From: Methylopila capsulata
GTDB taxonomy: Bacteria; Pseudomonadota; Alphaproteobacteria; Rhizobiales; Methylopilaceae
Direction: 5' to 3'
Assembly (NCBI RefSeq): GCF_016907975.1
Contig: NZ_JAFBCY010000002.1
Coordinates: 744,001 to 808,000 of the forward strand
DNA length: 64,000 bases
Shown here: piece by piece, positions 11,517-20,312 of the stretch
Layout of the letters: every line of letters begins with the position of its first letter
How positions within the stretch are numbered: position 1 is the first letter of the stretch
Program-made: the position numbers and the translations under genes
Notes under the pieces: model-generated
The model's input: only the letters and a program-made list of their open reading frames with translations
The model's database searches: none
Told to the model about the DNA's origin: nothing

Positions 11517-14048
11517 ATGATTCGCACGATCTCCGGCCTCCGGCCCGCCGCCGCGCGGCTCCTTGCCGCCCTCGCCCTCCTGCTCGGGCTCGCGGCCGCC
11601 GCAGCGGCGCAGGATCAGGCCGCGCCAGGCGCGGCGCTCGACCAGGCGCGCGCGCAGCTCGACCAGATCGAGGCGACGCTGAAGCGCGACAATCTGGACG
11701 ATCGCACGCTGAGCGACATGCGCGACCAGATCGAGCCGCTCTCGGTCGCGATCGGTCAGGCGGTCACGGCGCTCGCGCCCCAACTCGCCTCCGCCGACGC
11801 GCGGCTGGAGCAGATCGGACCGAAGCCCGCGGACGGCGCGCCCGCCGAAAGCCCAGACGTCGTGAAGGAGCGCGACGCCCAGACGGCCGCGCGACAGAAG
11901 ATCGACGAGCAGATCAAGCGCGGACGGCTGCTTCAGGTCGAGGCGAGCCAGGTCTCCGACGAAATCACCCAGCGCCGGCGCTTCCTGCTCGCCCAGCGCC
12001 TGTTCGAGCGCAGCCGTTCGCTGCTCGATCCCGGGCTCTACATGGACATGATCGCGCAGGCCCCGCGCGACATCCGCAGCATCCAGCTGTTCGCCTCGGA
12101 CGTCGTCGGCGTCGTCGCGCGCAGCCTGTCGGCCGCGTCGATCGCGCTCGCGCTCACCTCGGCGGCGATCGCGCTCGTCCTGCTGATTCCGGGACGCCGG
12201 CTGATCACCACGCTGGGGCACCGGCTCGTGGTCGAACAGATGCCGAAGACGCGCATCCGACGATCCGCGACGGGCGTGCTGTTCGTGCTGGCGTCCACGC
12301 TCGGCCCGGTTCTGGGCGTCCTCGCGCTCTACTGGGGCCTGAAGGGCGCGGGCTGGCTGCCCGCGCGCGCCGAGACGCTGGCGGTGGCCTTTGTCTGGGC
12401 CGCCGGCTTCCTCGGGCTCGCCTACGGGCTGATGCGCGCCTTCCTGACCCCGAGCCGGCCGTCCTGGCGGCTGGTCGATCTGTCGGACGCCGCCGTCGCC
12501 GAGATCAAGAACCAGCCGATGTGGTGCGCTCTGATCTTCGTGATCGGCCGGCTGCTCGACCACTTCAACGAGATGATCGTCGCGAGCCTCTCGGCCTCTA
12601 TCGTCGTGAACGGCGTCTTCGCGGTGCTGAACGCCGGCGCCTTCGCGCTCGCGCTCCGCCGCATCCGCGCGGCCGAGAAGATCGAGGCGGCGGACAGCGC
12701 CGAGAAGGACGAGCGGCTCGGCAGCTTGTTCTTCTCGCTTCTCAGGATCGTCGCCTGGGTCGCGGTCGCCGTGATCCTCGCCGCCGCCGCCGCCGGCTAC
12801 GTCTCGCTCGCCCAGTTCCTCGCGAACCAGGTGATCTGGATCGCGACGGTGATGTCGCTGCTGACGCTGCTGCTGATCTTCGTCGACGACCTCTGCACCT
12901 CGGGCCTGTCGGCCGAGACGCGGTTCGGCCGCTCGGCCAGCGAGGCCGTCGGCATCCGGCCGGCGGCGCTGGAGCAGATCGGCGTGCTGCTGTCCGGGCT
13001 CGTGCGGGTGATCCTGATCGGCGTCGCCGCGCTGTTCGTGCTCGCGCCCTGGGGGCTCGAGACCACCGACGTGTTTGTCTGGCTGCGGCTCGGAGTGACG
13101 GGCTTCCAGGTCGGCGGCATCACCATATCGCTCTCCGGCATCCTGGGCGCGATCCTGCTGGTCGCGATCGGCTTCGCGCTGACCAAGGCCGTCCAGCGCT
13201 GGCTCGACCGCGACCTGCTGCCGAAGACCCGGATGGACGCCGGCCTCAAGGCCTCGATCAACACCGGCGTCGGCTATCTCGGCGGCCTCGGCGTGATCGT
13301 GCTGGCGGTGTCGAATCTGGGCTTCAGCCTCGACCGGCTCGCGATCGTCGCCGGCGCGCTCTCGGTCGGCATCGGCTTCGGCCTGCAGGCGGTGATCTCG
13401 AACTTCGTCTCGGGCGTGATCCTGCTGGCGGAGCGCCCCATCAAGGCGGGCGACTGGATCGTGATCGGCTCCGATCAGGGCAACGTCCGCCGCATCTCGG
13501 TGCGCTCGACCGAAATCGAGCTGTTCGACCGCTCCACGCTGATCGTGCCGAACTCCGACTTCATCACCAAGAGCGTGAAGAACGTGACGCACGGCGCGCC
13601 GATCGGACGCGTCCAGATCGAGCTCACGGTCGCCGCCGACGTCGACCCGGTCGAAGTGAAGCGCATCCTGCTCGAGGTGGCGAAGAAGCACAGCTCGGTG
13701 CTCGCCTTCCCCGAACCTCAGGTGTTCTTCAACCTTCTCGGCAAGAGCGACAACGTCTACGCCCTGTTCGCCAACGTCGCGAGCCCGCGGCAGGCCTCCA
13801 GCGTGAAGAGCGACCTGAACTTCGCGCTGGTGAAGGCCTTCAAGGACCAGGGCGTCGCGATCGGCGGCGCGGCCGGCCCCAGCATGGTCGAGGCCGTCGA
13901 CCGGCTGGGCGAGGCGCTGCGGTCGGGAATGAGCCCCGCCGCGCTCGCGGCTCAAGCCGAGGCGCCCCGCCGCCATGACGCCTCGGACGCGCCGCTCGCG
14001 GAAACCCCGCCGGCGGAGCCGCAATCGCCGCCGTCAACCAAGGCTTAA
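11517..14048 (+). CDS. DUF3772 / MscS-family mechanosensitive channel
   Basis: A large inner-membrane small-conductance mechanosensitive channel of about 843 residues. A signal peptide (LLAALALLLGLAAAAAAQ) leads into an extended periplasmic coiled region of the DUF3772 type (to about 210). Many membrane helices follow, then the conserved MscS pore and beta domain with GIGFGLQAVISNFVSGVILL, AERPIKAGDWIVIG and VPNSDFITKSVKN. It releases solutes on hypo-osmotic shock. The ATG at 11517 places the signal peptide at the N-terminus; in-frame starts at 11430 and 11472 would add an unlikely leader. Upstream lies the divergent HWE kinase and downstream a CAP lipoprotein, 48 bases away. Confidence 0.93.
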   Translation: MIRTISGLRPAAARLLAALALLLGLAAAAAAQDQAAPGAALDQARAQLDQIEATLKRDNLDDRTLSDMRDQIEPLSVAIGQAVTALAPQLASADARLEQIGPKPADGAPAESPDVVKERDAQTAARQKIDEQIKRGRLLQVEASQVSDEITQRRRFLLAQRLFERSRSLLDPGLYMDMIAQAPRDIRSIQLFASDVVGVVARSLSAASIALALTSAAIALVLLIPGRRLITTLGHRLVVEQMPKTRIRRSATGVLFVLASTLGPVLGVLALYWGLKGAGWLPARAETLAVAFVWAAGFLGLAYGLMRAFLTPSRPSWRLVDLSDAAVAEIKNQPMWCALIFVIGRLLDHFNEMIVASLSASIVVNGVFAVLNAGAFALALRRIRAAEKIEAADSAEKDERLGSLFFSLLRIVAWVAVAVILAAAAAGYVSLAQFLANQVIWIATVMSLLTLLLIFVDDLCTSGLSAETRFGRSASEAVGIRPAALEQIGVLLSGLVRVILIGVAALFVLAPWGLETTDVFVWLRLGVTGFQVGGITISLSGILGAILLVAIGFALTKAVQRWLDRDLLPKTRMDAGLKASINTGVGYLGGLGVIVLAVSNLGFSLDRLAIVAGALSVGIGFGLQAVISNFVSGVILLAERPIKAGDWIVIGSDQGNVRRISVRSTEIELFDRSTLIVPNSDFITKSVKNVTHGAPIGRVQIELTVAADVDPVEVKRILLEVAKKHSSVLAFPEPQVFFNLLGKSDNVYALFANVASPRQASSVKSDLNFALVKAFKDQGVAIGGAAGPSMVEAVDRLGEALRSGMSPAALAAQAEAPRRHDASDAPLAETPPAEPQSPPSTKA

Positions 14049-14096
14049 GCCGCGGCGCCGCTCATCCTGTCCCCCCGCATGTCCGGAGCGCCGTCC

Positions 14097-14711
14097 ATGG
14101 TCCCCACTGTCTCCCGCGCCGCGGCGCTCGCTCTCGTCGCGACGCTCGCCGGCTGCTCGACGGCGCCCGTCGCCCCTCCGCCGTCCTCGACGCCGAGCGT
14201 CTACCAGAGCATGTCGAAACCGGGCGCCAGCCTCGACCGTCGCGCCGCCGCGGAGATGATCTCGGAGTTCCGCCGCGGGAACGGGCTGCCGCCGGTGACG
14301 CTCGACCCTGCGCTCAACCGGATGGCGCAGGAGCAGGCCGACGCCATGGCGCGCAACGACAAGCTCAGCCACTCCGTCGGCGGCACGCTGAAGGAGCGCA
14401 TCGCGCGTTCGGGCTACCGCAACGCGCTGGTGGTGGAGAACATCGGCGCGGGCCACGACACGCTGGCCGACGCCTTCACCGGCTGGCGGCACTCCCCGCC
14501 GCACATGAAGAACATGCTGGCCCCGAAGGTCACGCGCATCGGCATCGCCTCCGCCCGCGCCCCCTCGAGCCGCTTCGAGGTGTTCTGGGCCATGGTCCTG
14601 GCCGATCCCAACGACCCGCGCCCGCTGCCCGGCGCCATGGCCGCCGCCCAGCCCGCCCCTGCGCGTCCGGGCGAGTCGCTGACGATCAACGGGGTCCCGG
14701 TGGCGCGCTGA
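14097..14711 (+). CDS. CAP/SCP-domain lipoprotein
   Basis: A 204-residue exported protein of the CAP (cysteine-rich secretory/allergen V5) superfamily. The N-terminus is a lipoprotein signal ending LVATLAGC, lipidated Cys 20. The CAP core has LDPALNRMAQEQADAMARN, LSHSVGG, ENIGAGHDTLADAFTGWRHS and PPHMKNML, with the two His and Glu of the usual cavity. I chose the ATG at 14097 because ggag lies 8 bases upstream and it shortens the leader; ATG 14079 is in the same frame. Bacterial CAP proteins are envelope proteins of poorly known biochemistry. It follows the MscS gene in the same direction. Confidence 0.88.
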   Translation: MVPTVSRAAALALVATLAGCSTAPVAPPPSSTPSVYQSMSKPGASLDRRAAAEMISEFRRGNGLPPVTLDPALNRMAQEQADAMARNDKLSHSVGGTLKERIARSGYRNALVVENIGAGHDTLADAFTGWRHSPPHMKNMLAPKVTRIGIASARAPSSRFEVFWAMVLADPNDPRPLPGAMAAAQPAPARPGESLTINGVPVAR

Positions 14712-14719
14712 CGCGCGCT

Positions 14720-14815
14720 CTTCCCTTCTCCCCCTGCGGGAGAAGATGTCGCATAAGCGCCGGATGAGGGGTCGTCTCGGACATCCTGAAGGGTGACGAA
14801 GGCGCCGATCGTCCT
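14720..14815. repeat. Dispersed repeat (family B) between convergent genes
   Basis: The segment contains cttctccccctgcgggagaaga (a hairpin), then ccggatgaggggtcgtc, then acatcctgaa. The same blocks (gaggggtcgtc, aggatg, cctcatccgg, cttctcc...ggagaag) recur at 18140-18275. It fills the gap between the convergent CAP lipoprotein and methyltransferase genes. Confidence 0.7.
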
Positions 14816-15700
14816 TCACCCCTTCCCCGGAAACTCCCCTTCGGGCACGCCAAGCGCGTCGGCGAGGCGCGCGCGGGCGGAGCCGGGCTTCAGCGGCTTC
14901 TGCTGCTCCGGATGCGGCGCCCAGCCCGACAGCCAGGCGACGTCGAACGTCGCGCGCACCCGGCCGTCGGCGTCGGCGAACCGCTCGGCGTAGAGCGCGA
15001 TCGCGCGGGCGAGCGTCGCCCGCCGCAGCGGACCGCGCCTTCGCTCCAGCAGGACGTTGGTCGCGCCCCAGGCGCGCAGGTCCGCCATCAGCGCGAGCGC
15101 ATGCGGATAGCGCACCGTCACGCGGTCGACGTCCGCGACCGGCAGCGCGAAGCCCGCCCGCTGCAGCAGCGCGCCCAGCGCCCGCACGTCGGCGAAGGGC
15201 AGCACGCGCGGGCTCAAGCCGCCCTCGACCTCGCCCTCGGCCGCCGCGAAGGCCTGCCGCAGCTCCGTCAGGGTCTCGCCGCCGAGCAGGGCGGCGAGAA
15301 ACAGCCCGTCCGGCCGCAGCATGCGCCGCACCTGAGCGAGCGCTCCCGGAAGGTCGTCGACCAATTGCAGCGCCAGCGACGAGACCACGAGGTCGAAGCT
15401 CTCGGGCGCGAACGGCGAAGCCGCCGGATCGCACACGAGGTCCGCCCCGGCCTCGGCCCGCGCCGCCGCCCGGACGACCCGGCCGGCGCCCGGACGCGCC
15501 CGCAGAACGGCGGCGGCCTCCGCCCCGGCCGAGACGAGGTCGAGCGCGTCGCCGAACGGCCGCAGCGTCGCGGCCAGCCGGTCCTCAAGGTCCTCGGCCA
15601 CCCGCCGCCGCAGGAAGTCGGGCCCGCCGCCGGCCGAGGCCGCGCGCGTGAGCCGAAGGCCGAGCGCGCGGCGGTCGATGAGGGCAGGGACGGTGGTCAT
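14816..15700 (-). CDS. SAM-dependent methyltransferase, NDUFAF5/BioC-like
   Basis: A 294-residue class I SAM-dependent methyltransferase-fold protein. It starts MTTVPALIDRRALGLRLTRA, with a SAM-site region near LDLVSAGAEAAAVL, FDLVVSSLALQLVDDLPGAL and LRPDGLFLAALLGGETL. The C-terminal block AWLSGWAPHPEQQKPLKPGS is characteristic of the alphaproteobacterial/mitochondrial NDUFAF5 group, linked to complex I assembly in mitochondria. In many Hyphomicrobiales this gene sits divergently beside comF; here a DUF2199 gene and a cfa gene lie between them. The start at 15700 was preferred over one 13 codons upstream. The bacterial function is unproven. Confidence 0.88.
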   Translation of the reverse strand: MTTVPALIDRRALGLRLTRAASAGGGPDFLRRRVAEDLEDRLAATLRPFGDALDLVSAGAEAAAVLRARPGAGRVVRAAARAEAGADLVCDPAASPFAPESFDLVVSSLALQLVDDLPGALAQVRRMLRPDGLFLAALLGGETLTELRQAFAAAEGEVEGGLSPRVLPFADVRALGALLQRAGFALPVADVDRVTVRYPHALALMADLRAWGATNVLLERRRGPLRRATLARAIALYAERFADADGRVRATFDVAWLSGWAPHPEQQKPLKPGSARARLADALGVPEGEFPGKG

Positions 15701-15950
15701 GGGCGACAGATAGGCCGCCGCGGCGATCAGGTCACCCATTGTGACGACGGCAACGTCTGGAGCGGGAAAGCCCCTCGACCGGATCGCGTTGGGCGATCCG
15801 GTCCCTCCCCCCGAGGAGAGGTGAAGACCCCGCGTCTTTCGCCAGACGTCAGCTTATCATTTTGACGCCTACGCGCCCCGCGGTCCGTTGACTGTTCCAC
15901 GGACCTGATTTCTACTTATGCGCGAACTGACGTCGGACCGGGGGCGGGCG

Positions 15951-16454
15951 ATGGCGCTGTATCGGTGGAGCTGTGCGTGCTGCGGCGTGGAGCATGACGA
16001 GCTGCCCACATGCTGGAGCGTCCCGTCGCCCTTCGATCTTCTGCCGGAGGAGGAACGCGAACGGCGCGCGATCTTCAACCGCGACTCGGGGATCCTGGAC
16101 GACAAGACGTTTTACGTCCGCGGCGGAATCTACATCCCCATCCACGGCATGGACGAGCCTCTCGCCTGGGACGTGTGGGTGTCGCTGTCGGAGGCCAGCT
16201 GGAACGCGATGGCCGAGACCTGGGACGATCCGGACCGGCACGAGACGACCGGCCCGTTCTTCGGATGGCTCCACAGCTCGCTTCCCTACGCGGAAGAGAC
16301 CCGCAGCCTGAAGACCATGGTGCACATCCAGCCGCCGGGCCAGATCCCCTGGATCGAGGTCGAGCCCACCGCCCATCCTCTTGCGATCGAGCAGGAATTC
16401 GGCGTTACCGTCGAGCGCGTCGCGGAGATCGCGGCGCGCCTTCTGGCGCACTGA
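15951..16454 (+). CDS. DUF2199 family protein
   Basis: A 167-residue soluble protein of unknown function, recognised as DUF2199 by the Cys-rich start (WSCACCGVEHDELPTCW, Cys 8, 10, 11 and 21) that may bind zinc. The following block has FYVRGGIYIPI, WDVWVSLSE, GPFFGWL and PWIEVEPTAHPLA. The ATG at 15951 gives the family-like N-terminus; a start at 15918 in the same frame would add 11 residues. It stands alone on the plus strand between two minus-strand genes, with a palindromic repeat beyond its 3' end. DUF2199 genes are scattered and often accessory. Confidence 0.85.
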   Translation: MALYRWSCACCGVEHDELPTCWSVPSPFDLLPEEERERRAIFNRDSGILDDKTFYVRGGIYIPIHGMDEPLAWDVWVSLSEASWNAMAETWDDPDRHETTGPFFGWLHSSLPYAEETRSLKTMVHIQPPGQIPWIEVEPTAHPLAIEQEFGVTVERVAEIAARLLAH

Positions 16455-16547
16455 CGACGACCTCCGCCTCGGTGCCCATCTTCGCCCGCTCGGGCCGGCG
16501 CCGGGATCCGCGACAGTCTTCCCTGTCTGCGAAGGGCGAGCCTCGGT

Positions 16548-16635
16548 CGTCATTCCCCGGTTTATCCGGGGAATCCAGGCCAGCTCGCGCCCGGCGGGGG
16601 TCGACTGGATGCCCCGGATAAACCGGGGCATGACG
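16548..16635. repeat. Dispersed palindrome (family A), second copy
   Basis: Inverted repeat with left arm cgtcattccccggtttatcc and right arm ggataaaccggggcatgacg. The arms differ by one base, with about 48 bases between them. It has the same gtcat/atgac ends and an inner gaatcca/tggat step like the 4936-5032 copy. It lies between the convergent DUF2199 and cfa genes, and the rest of the 16455-16751 gap holds nothing I recognise. Confidence 0.8.
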
Positions 16636-16751
16636 CGCGCGCTTTCAGGCCGGGTCGGAGCTCACGCCGACGCCGAGAAGACGGTGGCCTCCCTCTTCCT
16701 CGCGAGAGAGGTCGCCGCGAAGCCGCGGGTGAGGGCCCAGGCCGCCCCGCC

Positions 16752-17981
16752 TCAATCCGGCCGTCGCTCGCCCGCCTGCAGCCGCGCTTCGGCCTCGCCC
16801 AGGTAGTCGCGGGTCTTCGGGACGGCGTCGACGTCCTTGGTGAGCTGGATCTGGAAGACCATGTGCTTGCCGTGGCGGAACGAGAACTCGGCGGTGATGA
16901 GGTAGAACTCCCACATCCGGCAGAAGCGCTCGCCGAGCAGCGCCGCGGCCTGCGCGCGGTTTTGCTGGAAGCGGCGCTCCCAGTGCACGAGCGTGTCGGC
17001 GTAGTGCATGCGCCAGATCTCGATGTCGGTCGCCCAGAGCTTGGCGCCCTCGATCGCGGTCAGGGTCTCGGACAGGGCCGGCGAGTAGCCGCCGGGGAAG
17101 ATGTACTTCTTCACCCAGGCGCCGGTGATCCCCGGGCCGCCTTTGCGGCCGATCGAGTGCAGCAGCGCGACGCCGTCCGGCTTCAGCAGCTTCGAGACCT
17201 TGGCGAAGAAGGCCGGGAAGTTCTTGACGCCGACATGCTCGAACATGCCGACGGAGACGATGCGGTCGAACGGGCCTTCGACGTCGCGGTAGTCCATCAG
17301 CTCGAAGCGCACCCGGTCCGACAGGCCCTTCGCCGCGGCCCGCTCGATCGCGAGCGCGCGCTGCTCCTTCGACAGCGTGACGCCGACGACCTCGACCCCG
17401 CAGTTCTCGGCCAGATAGATCGCCATCGAGCCCCAGCCGGAGCCGATGTCGAGCACACGCTGGCCGGGCTTGAGGTCGAGCTTCGCCGCGATGTGGCGGA
17501 GCTTCGCCACCTGCGCCTGCTCGAGCGTATCGTCGGCGGAGCGGAAATAGGCGCAGGAGTAGTTCAGGCCCTCATCGAGGAAGAGCCGGTACATCTCGTT
17601 CGAGAGGTCGTAATGGGCCTCGACGTTCTTCTTCGACAGCGCCGTGGTGTTGGAGCGCGCCCAGCGCTTGAGCGTCTTCAAGCCGCGGCGCAGCGCCTTC
17701 TGGATCGGCTGGGCGCGCAGGTTGGTGCGGTTCAGCGCGTAGATCGAGAGGAAGTCGCGCAGCGTGCCCTGCTCGATGGTGAGCCGGCCGTCCATGTAGG
17801 CCTCGCCCGCCTTCAGCTCCGGATTGAGCAGCAGGTCGCGCGCGACCTTGGCGTCGTGGAACTTGAGCGTCACGGCCGGACCGGGTTCGCCGGAATGGCT
17901 GTGGCGGACGCCGGTATGGTCGATGATCGTGAGCGAGCCGCGCCCGACGAAACGGCGTAGCATGGCTTGGAACAGATCCAT
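16752..17981 (-). CDS. cfa: Cyclopropane-fatty-acyl-phospholipid synthase
   Basis: A 409-residue enzyme that methylenates unsaturated acyl chains of membrane phospholipids with SAM, often in stationary phase or under acid stress. Visible motifs are NVEAHYDLSNEMYRLFLDEGL, YSCAYFRSADDTLEQAQ, the SAM loop VLDIGSGWGSMAIYLAE, MFEHVG and the C-terminal KKYIFPGGYSPALSE and IWRMHYADTLVHWERRF. The start at 17981 (MDLFQAMLRRFVG) has a ggag upstream; a start 20 codons earlier lacks family similarity. It is a single gene with repeat-filled regions on both sides. Confidence 0.94.
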   Translation of the reverse strand: MDLFQAMLRRFVGRGSLTIIDHTGVRHSHSGEPGPAVTLKFHDAKVARDLLLNPELKAGEAYMDGRLTIEQGTLRDFLSIYALNRTNLRAQPIQKALRRGLKTLKRWARSNTTALSKKNVEAHYDLSNEMYRLFLDEGLNYSCAYFRSADDTLEQAQVAKLRHIAAKLDLKPGQRVLDIGSGWGSMAIYLAENCGVEVVGVTLSKEQRALAIERAAAKGLSDRVRFELMDYRDVEGPFDRIVSVGMFEHVGVKNFPAFFAKVSKLLKPDGVALLHSIGRKGGPGITGAWVKKYIFPGGYSPALSETLTAIEGAKLWATDIEIWRMHYADTLVHWERRFQQNRAQAAALLGERFCRMWEFYLITAEFSFRHGKHMVFQIQLTKDVDAVPKTRDYLGEAEARLQAGERRPD

Positions 17982-18139
17982 CGGCGGCTCCGGGCGTGAA
18001 AGGCTGGGCGCTTGATTAGAACAGAGAGCGCGATCCCGCACCGTCTTTGTGCAGGCCTTGGGCGCGCTTCGCGCCGGCGCGCTGCTGCGCCGGTCTTGCG
18101 GGGCTCAGTCATCCGATCTCGAAACGCGCCGTCGCGGGC

Positions 18140-18275
18140 CCCCTCTCCCCTCGCGGGAGAGGGTAGGGGTGAGGGGTCGTCCGGGACGCCCTCATTTTGG
18201 TTCAGGATGGTCCAGACGACCCCTCATCCGGCGCTCCGCGCCACCTTCTCCCTCAAGGGGAGAAGGGAAGGTGGC
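18140..18275. repeat. Dispersed repeat (family B) upstream of comF
   Basis: Two hairpin-forming halves, ctctcccctcgcgggagagg and cttctccctcaaggggagaag, flank gtgaggggtcgtccggga and gacgacccctcatccgg, which are inverted copies of each other. It fills most of the 17982-18298 gap between the divergent cfa and comF genes, so promoters for both must lie near or inside it. Shares blocks with 14720-14815. Confidence 0.75.
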
Positions 18276-18298
18276 AGCCGCGCGTCCGAGAGACGCCG

Positions 18299-19078
18299 AT
18301 GAGCGCGGTCGACGAGGCCGCCGCGCCCCTCCTCGCCCGCGTCCGCGCGCCCCTCGTGCGGCTCGGCCGGCGCGCGCTCGATCTCGCGCTGCCGCCCCAG
18401 TGCCTGGCCTGCGCGACGCCGGTCGCCGACATGGGCGGGCTCTGCGTCGCGTGCTGGAGCGGGCTGAAAGCGATCGAGCGGCCATTCTGCGAGCGGCTGG
18501 GGACCCCGTTCCCCGCCGACTTCGGTCCCGGCCTGGTGTCGCCCAAGGCGCTCGCGAGCCCGCCGGCCTGGGACCGGGCGCGCGCGGTGGCTCGGTTCGA
18601 CGGCACGGCCCGCACGCTGGTCCACCGCCTGAAGTACGGCGACGGGACCCATCTCGCGGACGCGCTCGGCGGCATGATGGCGCGTGCCGGCCACGAACTG
18701 CTGGCGCCCGAAACGCTTCTGCTGCCCGTGCCGCTGCACCGGGGGAGGCTGTGGCGCCGGCGGTTCAACCAGTCGGCGCTGCTCGCCCGCAGGATCGCCG
18801 CGCTCTCGGGCGCGGAGCTCGCGCTCGATCTCCTGGTGCGCGCCAAGGCCACCCGGCCCCAGGTCGGCCTCAGCGGCCGCGAGCGAGCCGAAAACCTCGC
18901 GGGGGCCTTCCGCCTCGGCGAGGAGGGGAAGGCGCGGATCGCCGGGCGGCCGGTCGTTCTCGTGGACGACGTGATGACGACCGGGGCTACCGTCGACCGC
19001 CTCGCCCGGCTCGTGCGGCGCGCGGGCGCAGGGTCCGTGGACGCGCTGGTGTTCGCGCTGGTTGTGAACGACGGCTGA
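18299..19078 (+). CDS. comF: ComF family phosphoribosyltransferase-like protein
   Basis: A 259-residue ComF/GntX-type protein. An N-terminal zinc ribbon with two CxxC pairs (PPQCLACATP and GGLCVACW) is followed by a phosphoribosyltransferase fold with LPVPLHRGRLWRRRFNQSALLAR and the PRPP loop VVLVDDVMTTGATV. In naturally transformable bacteria ComF is needed for DNA uptake; in most Alphaproteobacteria its role is unclear. The ATG at 18299 sits just after the repeat. It is followed at 52 bases by grxC, then the nitrilase and DUF1178 genes, a widely conserved alphaproteobacterial block. Confidence 0.92.
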   Translation: MSAVDEAAAPLLARVRAPLVRLGRRALDLALPPQCLACATPVADMGGLCVACWSGLKAIERPFCERLGTPFPADFGPGLVSPKALASPPAWDRARAVARFDGTARTLVHRLKYGDGTHLADALGGMMARAGHELLAPETLLLPVPLHRGRLWRRRFNQSALLARRIAALSGAELALDLLVRAKATRPQVGLSGRERAENLAGAFRLGEEGKARIAGRPVVLVDDVMTTGATVDRLARLVRRAGAGSVDALVFALVVNDG

Positions 19079-19130
19079 CAGCCTATATCGTGGCGCTTTC
19101 GCCCCTTCGGTCCTTTGCGTCGAGGTTTCG

Positions 19131-19388
19131 ATGCCCACGGTGACGATCTACTCCCGCGTCGGCTGCCCCTATTGCGACATGGCCAAGAGCCTGCTGCGCC
19201 AAAAGAGCGTGGCCTTCGACGAGATCGACGTCGGCCGCGCGCCGGACAGGAGACCCGAGATGATCGCGAAATCCGGAGGCCGCACCACGGTGCCGCAGAT
19301 CTTCATCGACGGACGCCACGTGGGCGGCTGCGACGATCTCTACGCCCTCGACGAAGGCGGCGGTCTCGACCCGCTGCTGGCGGCGTGA
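19131..19388 (+). CDS. grxC: Glutaredoxin 3
   Basis: An 85-residue dithiol glutaredoxin reducing disulfides or glutathione mixed disulfides. The active site is C12-P-Y-C15 (GCPYC). The cis-Pro TVPQIFIDG and the glutathione-binding GGCDDLYALDE are all present. Its stop overlaps the upstream alternative GTG of the next gene, which suggests tight coupling in the comF-grxC-nitrilase-DUF1178 operon. Confidence 0.96.
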   Translation: MPTVTIYSRVGCPYCDMAKSLLRQKSVAFDEIDVGRAPDRRPEMIAKSGGRTTVPQIFIDGRHVGGCDDLYALDEGGGLDPLLAA

Positions 19389-19393
19389 CGGCG

Positions 19394-20272
19394 ATGGCGG
19401 AGAACTCCAGGAGTTTCGTCGCCGCCTGCGCGCAGATGCGCTCGGGCAAGGACATGACCGCCAACGTCGACGCCGCGGCCAAGCTGATCCGCGAAGCGGC
19501 GGAGAGCGGCGCGGCCTACGTCCAGACCCCGGAGATGACCAACATCCTGGTGCGTTCCCGCGACGAACTCTTCGCCGCGATCATGCCGGAGAACGTCTGC
19601 CCGACGCTGGCCGCGTTCCAGGAGCTCGCGCGCGGCCTCGAGGTCTATGTCCATCTCGGGTCGCTCGCGGTGAAGCTTGACGGCCACCGGGCGGCGAACC
19701 GGAGCTTCGTGATCGACCCCGAGGGCGAGATCGTCGCGCGCTACGACAAGATCCACATGTTCGACGTCGATCTTCCGAACGGCGAGAGCTGGCGCGAGAG
19801 CGCGACCTACCGGCCGGGCGAATCCGCCGTCGGCGTCGACCTGCCCTGGGGGCGGCTGGGGCTCACCGTCTGCTACGACGTCCGCTTCCCGACGCTGCAC
19901 CGGGCCCTGGCCGAGACCGGCGCCGAGGCGATCGCCTCCCCCGCCGCCTTCACCCGGCAGACCGGCGAGGCGCACTGGCACGTGCTGCTGCGCTCGCGCG
20001 CGATCGAGACTGGCTCCTTCGTCATCGCGGCCGCCCAGGGCGGCAAGCACGACGACGGCCGCGAGACCTATGGCCACAGCCTGATCATCGACCCCTGGGG
20101 CCGCGTGCTGGCGGAAGCCGACCACGACCGCCCGGGGGTGATCCTGGCGGAGATCGACCTCGCGCAGTCCGCCGAGGCCCGCCGCCGCATCCCGGCGCTC
20201 GAGAACGGGCGGCGCTTCGGCGTGCTGCCCCAGACCTCGGACCCGACCCCGCTGCGCGACGTCGGGACGTGA
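19394..20272 (+). CDS. Carbon-nitrogen hydrolase (nitrilase superfamily, Nit1/Nit2-like)
   Basis: A 292-residue nitrilase-fold amidase with the Glu-Lys-Cys triad at E47 (QTPEMTN), K119 (RYDKIHMFDVD) and C160 (LTVCYDVRFP). It belongs to the Nit branch, whose characterised members are deaminated glutathione amidases or omega-amidases, cleaning up a side product of transaminases. Neighbouring grxC makes a thiol-related role reasonable, but the substrate is inferred. ATG 19394 was chosen; GTG 19385 overlapping the grxC stop is possible. Confidence 0.92.
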   Translation: MAENSRSFVAACAQMRSGKDMTANVDAAAKLIREAAESGAAYVQTPEMTNILVRSRDELFAAIMPENVCPTLAAFQELARGLEVYVHLGSLAVKLDGHRAANRSFVIDPEGEIVARYDKIHMFDVDLPNGESWRESATYRPGESAVGVDLPWGRLGLTVCYDVRFPTLHRALAETGAEAIASPAAFTRQTGEAHWHVLLRSRAIETGSFVIAAAQGGKHDDGRETYGHSLIIDPWGRVLAEADHDRPGVILAEIDLAQSAEARRRIPALENGRRFGVLPQTSDPTPLRDVGT

Positions 20273-20312
20273 GACCCGGCGCCGACCCAGCCGTCAACCC
20301 GATCGTTCGCCC

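Noticed and set aside
11400-14024. 874-codon minus ORF antisense to the MscS gene
   Set aside because: It mirrors the MscS gene exactly and is dominated by Arg/Asp/His, typical of antisense frames in GC-rich DNA.
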